The position numbers were made by a program, and so were the translations under genes. DNA of 64,000 nucleotides from contig NZ_BMQP01000045.1 in NCBI RefSeq assembly GCF_014648175.1, forward strand, positions 1 to 64,000, in the 5' to 3' direction. The DNA is from Planobispora rosea. GTDB lineage: Bacteria > Actinomycetota > Actinomycetes > Streptosporangiales > Streptosporangiaceae. The notes beneath the pieces are model-generated. The model made no database searches. It saw only the letters and a list, made by a program, of their open reading frames with translations, and was not told where the DNA came from. Position 1 is the stretch's first letter. Every line of letters begins with the position of its first letter. Positions 36,738-43,656 of the stretch are shown here, piece after piece.

Positions 36738-38300
36738 ATGACCGGGGAATCGGTGCGGTCGCGGACGATCGGCAGACGCTACGAACTCGTCGGAGAGATC
36801 AGCGCCGGGGGAATGGGCCAGGTCTGGCGGGGATACGACACGGTCCTCGACCGTGAGGTAGCGATCAAGTTGATCCTTCCCGAGGCCGTCTCCTCCGCCG
36901 AGCACGCCGAGGTACTGGCCAGACGGTTTCGCCGTGAGGCCCGCATCACGGCGCGCATCAACCACCCCGGCGTCCCGCAGGTGTACGACGCGGTCCTGGA
37001 TGAGGATTTCACCCGCCTCTTCCTGGTGATGGAACTGGTCCGCGGGACGCCGCTGACGGCGTTCATCTCCCAGAGCACCCCACTGCCCGTCTCCTGGGCG
37101 GCAGCGGTGGTGGCCCAGATCTGCACCGTGCTGTCCCACGCGCACGCGATCCCCGTCGTCCACCGGGACCTGAAGCCCGACAACCTCATGGTCGCCGAGG
37201 ACGGGACCGTCAAGGTCCTCGACTTCGGGATCGCCGCGATCCTGCGGACCGACGTCACCAGGCTCACCGCCACCGGCCTGTTGATGGGGACGACGCGCTA
37301 CATGTCCCCCGAGCAGATCCAGGCGATACAGGTCACCCCGCAGAGTGATCTGTACGCCGTCGGCTGCATTCTGTACGAGCTTCTGGCAGGCAGGCCGGTC
37401 TTCCAGGACAGCCCCCGGCTCATGCAGCAGCATTTGTTCGAGGCGCCTCTCCCGCTGCGCGGATTCCGTCCCGATGTTCCCGCCGATCTGGAGTACCTGA
37501 CCCTGGAGCTACTGGAGAAGCTGCCGGAGCAGCGTCCCGCGGACGCTCAGGAGGTCTTCGAGAGACTGGTCCCGTTCCTTCCCTCCGCCGGAGCCCGCCC
37601 CAGTGGTTCGGAACGGGCTCCGGCAGGGATTCCCGACCCGACCCGCCCCTACCGAAACCCCTGCGCACCGCGGCGCCGTCCCGAGCAGGCGGTGACCGAA
37701 CCACCCGCTGAGGAGAGCGTCGTCTCAGCGGACGAGGCCGTCATGGCGATCAAAGCCGCGGTGGACCAGTCCGACGACCTGCTGGCCGATGACCGGTTCA
37801 CGCAGGCGGCCGATGTGCTGCGGTCGGTGCTGGAGCCGGCCGCCGCCGCACTCGGCGCGGACAATCACCATGTCCTGTCCCTCCGTCAGCGACGTGCGGC
37901 GATCCTGGTGATCGGCGGTGACTTCCGGCGGGCCCTGCCCGAGTTCGACCGGCTGGCGGAGGCGTACGCACGTGTCGCGGGACCCGACGACATCGAGACC
38001 CTCGGATGCCGGCGGCAGGCCGCCCTCTGCCGGGCGGAGCTCGGACAGGGCACGGCGGCGCTCGAGCAGCTCCGGCAGGTGCTGGCCCGGTACCGCGCGG
38101 CCAAGGGCGACGGCGACGAGACCGTGCTGGAGCTGCGGCGCGACATCGGCGCTCTGCTGGCCGCCGAGGGCCACGTCGAGGATGCGGTCGGTGTGCTCCA
38201 GCCTCTCGAGCAGGACCTGAACCTGCTGTACGGCCCGGCTCACTCTCTGACTCGAGAGGTGAGAGATCTCCTGGCCAGGCTCCGTCTCACCAGCGGTTGA
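36738..38300 (+). CDS. Soluble Ser/Thr protein kinase with TPR-like C terminus
   Basis: A 520-aa Hanks-type kinase: glycine loop ISAGGMGQVW, ATP-binding K44, catalytic HRDLKPDN (142-149), DFG (162-164) and APE-equivalent MSPEQ. Residues 285-335 are a proline-rich linker; 336-515 are tetratricopeptide-like helices (LDRLAEAYARVAGPDDIETLGC and similar). There is no membrane segment or PASTA domain, unlike PknB. It lies 110 bp after hsdR on the same strand and converges on the Hsp70-NYN gene. TPR-kinases are known from phage-defence loci, so it may sense infection and phosphorylate a neighbouring product; that link is inference. Confidence 0.85.
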   Translation: MTGESVRSRTIGRRYELVGEISAGGMGQVWRGYDTVLDREVAIKLILPEAVSSAEHAEVLARRFRREARITARINHPGVPQVYDAVLDEDFTRLFLVMELVRGTPLTAFISQSTPLPVSWAAAVVAQICTVLSHAHAIPVVHRDLKPDNLMVAEDGTVKVLDFGIAAILRTDVTRLTATGLLMGTTRYMSPEQIQAIQVTPQSDLYAVGCILYELLAGRPVFQDSPRLMQQHLFEAPLPLRGFRPDVPADLEYLTLELLEKLPEQRPADAQEVFERLVPFLPSAGARPSGSERAPAGIPDPTRPYRNPCAPRRRPEQAVTEPPAEESVVSADEAVMAIKAAVDQSDDLLADDRFTQAADVLRSVLEPAAAALGADNHHVLSLRQRRAAILVIGGDFRRALPEFDRLAEAYARVAGPDDIETLGCRRQAALCRAELGQGTAALEQLRQVLARYRAAKGDGDETVLELRRDIGALLAAEGHVEDAVGVLQPLEQDLNLLYGPAHSLTREVRDLLARLRLTSG

Positions 38301-38318
38301 TGCGGACCGGCCGCTCCT

Positions 38319-38350
38319 GGGCCTTCCCGGTGTGGACACCGGGAAGGCCC
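38319..38350. terminator. Strong bidirectional terminator
   Basis: GGGCCTTCCCGGTG and CACCGGGAAGGCCC form a perfect 14-bp stem with loop TGGA, between the convergent kinase and Hsp70-NYN genes. Confidence 0.75.
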
Positions 38351-38360
38351 ATGAAAGCGA

Positions 38361-40436
38361 TCAGGACCCGTTCGCGTCGGGCCGGCGAGGACGGACGGGT
38401 GTCCTGCCGGCGAAGAGCCACACACCGTTGCTGTACGTCGCTCCGAGAACCCGGCCGTCGTCCAGGAGCCAGGGATACTCCGCCTGAAGTTCCTTGTAGC
38501 TGTCGTTGGTCACGATGACGGCGTTCTTCTTCTCCGCCAGCATGGTGATCAGCCGGTCGGCCTTTCCGTGGGTGCCGGCGGGAGTCTGGGTGATGATGCC
38601 CTGCCGGATGGCGTCCTGGAGGACATCGCGCTCCAGAGAGGTGAGCCGGTGGGCCATGGCGGCGTCCACGAACACGCTGATCTCCGCACCGGGGAACTGC
38701 GCCTTCAGCGCCTCGATGCCCTTCAGAAGCTGGTCCAGGCTGGGTACGTCCCCCTTCTTCACGTCACGACCGAACCAGGCGAGATTGGATCCGTCGACGA
38801 CGAGAGGTCGCACACCGGGCACCGACGGCTCCGGCTCCGCGACGGGCACGGGAAGTGACGCCGCCTCGGGGGCGGAGCTGAAGACGGGTTGCGGAGGCGT
38901 GGTCACGGTGCGGGGCTGCGGAGGAGGAGCCTGGGGAAGTCCTTCCAGAGCCCGCATATGCCGCTGGATCTCCGTTATGGACAACGTGTCACCATGGGTG
39001 AAGTCCCTGATCTCCTGATCGAGGACCACCTCGCCGGTCTTGTCGAGGACGGCCTTCACATGCAGGAGCCCGTCCTGCGTGTAGGTGTAGTTCAACCTGA
39101 AGACCGCGTCCTCTTTGGGCATAGGTCTGGGGTACTTCAGCTCCAGCGTGGTGAGCTGGAAGTTCTCCGGATCCTCCAGCGGTTTGGCGGGGTCGGCCTC
39201 CCACACCGAGATCGAGAGCCGCTCCCGGTTGTCCTTGACCGGGTTGTACTTGTTCTCTCCCTCGATGGGCAGGGGTGAGTGCTGGTCGATGATCGTGCTG
39301 AAAACCTTCTTGCCGGTCTCCTTGTCCGTTGCGCCCGTGCCCAGGGCGAACATGGACGACACCTGAAGGTAGCTGTCCAACTCGCCATCGAAGATCGCGG
39401 CGGCGATGGCCGCACCCCGGGCCACCGCGGTCATGGGATGACAGATCTCGGCAGGGACGGTCTCGTCGTCCATGAACTGCTCGACGGCCCGACGCACGCA
39501 GGGCATCTGACTGGTACCGCCGATCATCAGCACGCCGTCGATCTCGTCAGGGGCCATGCCGAGATCGTTGAGGCACATGCGGGCGGGCTGAAGGGCCTGT
39601 TCGACCAGGTCAGTGATCTCGTCCTCCAACTCGTCCCGGGTGACTTCGAGCAGCTTGTCGCTGCCCGGAATTCCCGCCAGGACGGCCTCCTCGGTCGAGA
39701 GCCGGATCTTGGTTCGTTCCACGACCAGGTCGAGCTCTCGGGAAGCCTCCGTGGTGAGGGTCGGACGCCGTCCCAGCTTCCGGAAGAGGAGTTCGCGGAG
39801 TCGCTTGTCCACCTCAAGGCCGCCGAGCTGGGTGATGCCCTTGGAGGCGAGTTCCTCGAACACTCCGTCGACGTGCTCGAGGATGGTGACGTCGATCGTT
39901 CCGCCGCCCCAGTCGAAGACCATGATCCGGCCCTCGTCCTGCATGTCGTGCATGTAGGAGAGCGCCGCGGCCGTGGGCTCGTTGAGCAGAGCCTTCACCG
40001 TGATGCCGGCAGCGCGTGCGGCGGCTCGGGTCCGGTAGCGGGCGGCGCCTCTGGCGTTGGCCGGAACGGTGATGACAGCGCTGTCGATCCGGGTGAGCAG
40101 GTTCTGCTCGGCCCTCTCCCGCATGGCCTGGAAGACTCCGGCGGCCACCGCGGACGCCGGCACCCTCCTGTCACGCAGCTGCAGACTCGCGTCGTCCTTG
40201 AGCATGCGCTTGCACGCTTCGAGGACGCGGTTGGAACGCAGCTTGGCCTCCCAGCCGAACAACGCGCCCAGCCGGGTGGAGCTCTCACCCGCGATGGTGG
40301 GGAAGAGATTCTGGAACGACGGGTAATGCCAGTCGGAGTCGAGGTTGTCGCTGTCGAGCGCGAGCACTTCGACGTCGTCCCCGACCCACTGGGCCACCAC
40401 GGAATTCGTGGTACCGAAGTCGATACCTGTTGCCAC
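38361..40436 (-). CDS. Hsp70 chaperone fused to NYN/Zc3h12a-type RNase domain
   Basis: A 691-aa fusion. Residues 1-350 are an actin-like Hsp70 ATPase: DFGTTNS (6-12), DWGGGTIDV (175-183), MIGGTSQMP (304-312). Residues 351-480 resemble a short substrate-binding beta domain; the helical lid is missing. A proline-rich linker (496-541) leads to a C-terminal domain matching the Regnase/Zc3h12a NYN fold: VVDGSNLAWFG, ISVFVDAAM, GKADRLITMLA and VIVTNDSYKEL, placing acidic residues at D548, D591, D627 and D645, the pattern of a metal-dependent RNase site. It starts GTG at 40436, 2 bp after the GrpE-like gene. I infer a chaperone-gated ribonuclease; I know of no described system with this layout. Confidence 0.82.
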   Translation of the reverse strand: MATGIDFGTTNSVVAQWVGDDVEVLALDSDNLDSDWHYPSFQNLFPTIAGESSTRLGALFGWEAKLRSNRVLEACKRMLKDDASLQLRDRRVPASAVAAGVFQAMRERAEQNLLTRIDSAVITVPANARGAARYRTRAAARAAGITVKALLNEPTAAALSYMHDMQDEGRIMVFDWGGGTIDVTILEHVDGVFEELASKGITQLGGLEVDKRLRELLFRKLGRRPTLTTEASRELDLVVERTKIRLSTEEAVLAGIPGSDKLLEVTRDELEDEITDLVEQALQPARMCLNDLGMAPDEIDGVLMIGGTSQMPCVRRAVEQFMDDETVPAEICHPMTAVARGAAIAAAIFDGELDSYLQVSSMFALGTGATDKETGKKVFSTIIDQHSPLPIEGENKYNPVKDNRERLSISVWEADPAKPLEDPENFQLTTLELKYPRPMPKEDAVFRLNYTYTQDGLLHVKAVLDKTGEVVLDQEIRDFTHGDTLSITEIQRHMRALEGLPQAPPPQPRTVTTPPQPVFSSAPEAASLPVPVAEPEPSVPGVRPLVVDGSNLAWFGRDVKKGDVPSLDQLLKGIEALKAQFPGAEISVFVDAAMAHRLTSLERDVLQDAIRQGIITQTPAGTHGKADRLITMLAEKKNAVIVTNDSYKELQAEYPWLLDDGRVLGATYSNGVWLFAGRTPVRPRRPDANGS

Positions 40437-40438
40437 GG

Positions 40439-41251
40439 TCAGATCTCTTCTCCAGACGCAGGACCAGAGCTTTCCGGAAGGAAGACCGGGTCGGCCACGT
40501 GCCGCAGACGCCCGTTGCGGACGACCCGGCCCGTGGCGCCGTCGAGGTACGCCGGCTGGACCATGGAGATGAACTGTCCCTCAGCCGGTGTGTTGACGAT
40601 GGTGAAATGCTGAGGGTGGTCCGTGTACGTCTCCATACGGCGGAGACCGGCCACGGTGAGCAGCTCGTCGACCAGGAGGAGAAGCGACTCCGGCCCGCCG
40701 GTTTCCCGGAGTCTGCAGTCGAGCTCAGCCAACTGCGCGAGGTGGAGCTTGCGGCTCTGGAAGGACTCGAGGACCGCCTGCCGGAGAGTGCTCACAAGCT
40801 GTTGCTGAGTAAGGTCGCCGTGCCTGCCTTCTGATTCGGCGAGGAGGTCGGCGGCATGGTGGACGAATCCATCGAGGATCTTCAGAGGGTCGAGCCGTTC
40901 GTGATCGTTCACCATGGACTTCAAGCGGTTCGCCATCTCGACACGGATCTCATGCGTGATCTCGTCGCGGACCTCCGCTTCGATCTCGGCTCGAATCTCG
41001 TCCTTGAGCGCCGACCGGACGCCGGACCGCACTTCGGCCTGGATCCTGTGGCCGATGGTGGCGGACATCGCGGCGATCTTCCCTTCCAGGTCATGCCGGA
41101 GGTCCTTGAGAAGAGAGATCGTCGCGATGTCGCCCCGGTTGGTCCCACCGTGTGTGGAGCGCGTCTCCCGCGAGACGGGCGAAGAGGCAGGACGGTCCAC
41201 CCGGCCTCGGCCTGACGAACCCGAACCGTTTTTCTGGGGCTTACCTGCCAT
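40439..41251 (-). CDS. GrpE-like nucleotide exchange factor (tentative)
   Basis: A 270-aa protein. After a low-complexity basic N terminus (1-37) comes a long charged helix (about 45-115) with repeating IRAEIEAEVRDEI heptads, a helical bundle (120-205), and a small beta-rich end (HFTIVNTPAEG, ISMVQPAYL, GRVVRNGRLRHV). A long paired helix, bundle and beta wing is the GrpE plan, and the position immediately before an Hsp70 gene supports it; sequence similarity is weak. It would eject ADP from the Hsp70 part. The ATG at 41251 overlaps the previous stop by 11 bp, so the start follows from translational coupling. Confidence 0.55.
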   Translation of the reverse strand: MAGKPQKNGSGSSGRGRVDRPASSPVSRETRSTHGGTNRGDIATISLLKDLRHDLEGKIAAMSATIGHRIQAEVRSGVRSALKDEIRAEIEAEVRDEITHEIRVEMANRLKSMVNDHERLDPLKILDGFVHHAADLLAESEGRHGDLTQQQLVSTLRQAVLESFQSRKLHLAQLAELDCRLRETGGPESLLLLVDELLTVAGLRRMETYTDHPQHFTIVNTPAEGQFISMVQPAYLDGATGRVVRNGRLRHVADPVFLPESSGPASGEEI

Positions 41252-42875
41252 GGTCGGCATCCTCTTCGATGGTGACTTCGCGGAAGTGGTTGAGAATTTC
41301 GTGGGCGGCGGCATCGCGGAGTGCGGCGAGTTCTTCCCGGGTCGCGGGAGACGTCCGACGGGGGAGCGGCTCGATCGGCGGTAGCAGTACCGGAGAGCGC
41401 TCGGAGGGCGCCGAGAGCGTCTCGTCGTCCAGCGGGACCAGAAAGAATCCCGTGCCGCTTGTTTTGTCATCCATCAGACGCTTCACCGCCTTGTTGACGG
41501 CTGCGAGTCGCTTGACGTCCCCGCGGAGGTCTTTCAGGAGTGATCGGTAATGGTCTTTCCAGTCCTCGTAACCGTGGGGGAGACCGATGGCCAGATAAGG
41601 GTTCTGCCAGTCCTGGCGCTCGTTGACGGTGGTTTCCGATCGTTCTCTGACGATCTTCAGGTTCCTTGCGGCGCTCGGTTCGATGTCCTTGACTTCTTCC
41701 AGCAGCCGGATGGCGAACTCGAGTTCGTTCGTGTCCTGCGCCAGGTAGGCGCAGATATTGTTGATCTCCGCATAGGTGGTCTGGTCGACGAGGTACTCTC
41801 CTCGGTCGTCCTTCGCGGCTGCCGCCTCCAGCAGCTTCTCCGCTTGTGTCTTGGCCTTGTCCAGCCAGCCCATCAAGATCCATCGGTAGCAGTTGTAGAA
41901 GGCCCGCCATGCGTGGAACTCGGTCAGTTTCGCGTCAACGGCCGCGGACGGTGTCCATAGCGCGGAGAGCAGCGACCACAGGCCGTAGTCACTGGTGAGG
42001 TGCTCGGGCCAGCGCCCGGTCTGCGCACCGAGCAGGATCTCGTCGAGAACCGCCTGCTTGCCGGCCGGGAGGAGGGGGCGGAGCCGTAGATTCTGCTCGC
42101 CTCGCCACAGCGAGGCGAGCAGGCCGTAGACGTCTTCGCCGGTGAGTTCGTCGCCGACGAGGAAGGCGTGCCGCCGTTGCATGTCCGACCAGCGGATCAG
42201 CTCCGCCCCCTCCGCGCTGATCGTTTCCGGAGCGACTCTGGCGCGGATGTAGACGCGCTCCTTCTCCTGCCCCGGGAATTTCCAGGGTTCGTCGGTCCGG
42301 TCGAGGAGAGCGAGGTCGATGAGGTCATCGACGACGGAGATCGGCGGATCGGGCAGACACGCGATGATCTCATCTGCGGAGACCTGGCTGGGGTGACCGA
42401 GTGCGGCCAGGTAGGTACGCCAGGCAGGTCCTCCATCGAGGAGGGCGGGTGGAAGCGTCCTGATGGTTCCCGCTCGGGGCATGTCGAGGGACAGCAGTTG
42501 GGCGCGCTCGCCCCCGTGCTCACTCATCCACGGCATTCCCGCTTGAAGGAGCCGGTTCACTGTCGTGATCAGCTTCTGCGGCGCGAGAGTGCTCAGCAGG
42601 GTGCGGACCGCGTTCGGCAGCGTGGGGTCGGGCACGCCGTCGACCGCGGTTTCCACGATCCCCCGCTCGGGGGTGGGGGCCGGGGAGAGGTTTATGAGAT
42701 CACTCAGGCAACGCTGGAGTGCGGCGACCGTGTCGGCGCCTTGGACTCCGAGTTTCTGCCAGCCCGCGGTAACAGGATTGACGATCTTCCCGTCTGGTCC
42801 CCGAGACGCTTTACGCCGCGCTCGGTTCTCCCGCCAGGCCGCCAGGGTCTCGGAGCGAGATGATTGGCTGGGCAA
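41241..42875 (-). CDS. Unknown protein with degenerate J-like segment, 544 aa
   Basis: The first gene of the chaperone operon. Most of the protein is helical and unfamiliar (Trp-rich middle, TPR-like repeat around KTQAEKLLEAAAAKDDRGE). Residues 425-467 read NPYLAIGLPHG, then YEDWKDHYRSLLKDLRGD, then VKRLAAVNKAVKRL. The NPY-x-x-(L/I)-G opening, two helices and closing VNKA segment copy a J domain, but the HPD tripeptide that triggers Hsp70 ATPase is replaced by RGD. Linked to Hsp70 and GrpE-like genes, it may be the system's targeting co-chaperone or sensor. Starts MPSQSSRSE at 42875, downstream of an AT-rich promoter. Confidence 0.6.
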   Translation of the reverse strand: MPSQSSRSETLAAWRENRARRKASRGPDGKIVNPVTAGWQKLGVQGADTVAALQRCLSDLINLSPAPTPERGIVETAVDGVPDPTLPNAVRTLLSTLAPQKLITTVNRLLQAGMPWMSEHGGERAQLLSLDMPRAGTIRTLPPALLDGGPAWRTYLAALGHPSQVSADEIIACLPDPPISVVDDLIDLALLDRTDEPWKFPGQEKERVYIRARVAPETISAEGAELIRWSDMQRRHAFLVGDELTGEDVYGLLASLWRGEQNLRLRPLLPAGKQAVLDEILLGAQTGRWPEHLTSDYGLWSLLSALWTPSAAVDAKLTEFHAWRAFYNCYRWILMGWLDKAKTQAEKLLEAAAAKDDRGEYLVDQTTYAEINNICAYLAQDTNELEFAIRLLEEVKDIEPSAARNLKIVRERSETTVNERQDWQNPYLAIGLPHGYEDWKDHYRSLLKDLRGDVKRLAAVNKAVKRLMDDKTSGTGFFLVPLDDETLSAPSERSPVLLPPIEPLPRRTSPATREELAALRDAAAHEILNHFREVTIEEDADHGR

Positions 42876-42889
42876 AGAGGGTCCAAAGA

Positions 42890-42960
42890 GAACTAAGGAT
42901 TGGCTGTGATAAGATGATAAATTTTCAAAATGCTATAAAATTGTAATATTTTAGCCCTTC
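42890..42960 (-). promoter_or_regulatory. AT-rich promoter of the chaperone-RNase operon
   Basis: About 70 bp of very AT-rich sequence in a 70 % GC region, directly upstream of the J-like gene. An imperfect inverted repeat, GCTATAAAATT-GT-AATATTTTAGC, spans 42933-42956. This is the natural promoter or operator for the three-gene minus-strand operon; the contrast in composition suggests foreign origin. Confidence 0.5.
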
Positions 42961-43656
42961 TATGATATGCCCCAGATTGGCTTGCTCGGGGCATGGCTTA
43001 CTCGGTGATCGCTGAATCATTTCTGGTCGGCGATGCTGGTCAGATGAGCCCGAAGAGTAAGGCGGCTGGGGGTGGACGGGGGCTCCTGGTGGGTGGTGGT
43101 CGGCGAAGAGCCAATGTCTCGATCAAGGAATCGGTGCTGCCGTACGCTCCGTTCCACTCCTGCAGACCCGCGTTCAGGCAGGAGGGCAACTGGCTTATCG
43201 GTCTTGACCAACGACGTCCATGACGTCGGAGCTTCGCTGTTGCCCTCGCTGCGCCACCGTGGTGAGCAAATCGTCCTTGGCTTGTGCGCCACCGGGATTG
43301 ATCGCCGCTCGGGTGAAAGAGTTTGGTGATCACCCTCCGTGGTGAGCCTCGGTCTGTCGTCCGCGCCCCGTGGGATGTCAGCAGCCGTCCGTCACCGGAT
43401 TCATACTCGGTGAGTCGCGGTCAGATGCCACTGCCCTATCGCACCGGCCTATGGTCTCTCGCGTGTCAACGGCCAAGTGCGTGTCGCCGCTGGTGGCCGG
43501 GTCGAGGTCCCCATCCCGAAGAAGTTGACTACTTCTTGGTCAGGCGTCCGCCTGTCCGGGTTCGTGCCTGTTTCATGCGGAAGGACTTGCCCTCGGTGAC
43601 CACGACGACGGTGAGATGCCTGTTGGGCCGATGTGATGATCGCGTAGCGTCCGGCC
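42961..43656. other. 700-bp gap, no gene assigned
   Basis: No complete gene is recognisable. CCGTGGTGAGC-type sequence occurs twice (near 43258 and 43339). On the minus strand at about 43550-43640 a short frame reads LTVVVVTEGKSFRMKQ, possibly the tail of a lost gene. Otherwise I see nothing. Confidence 0.35.
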
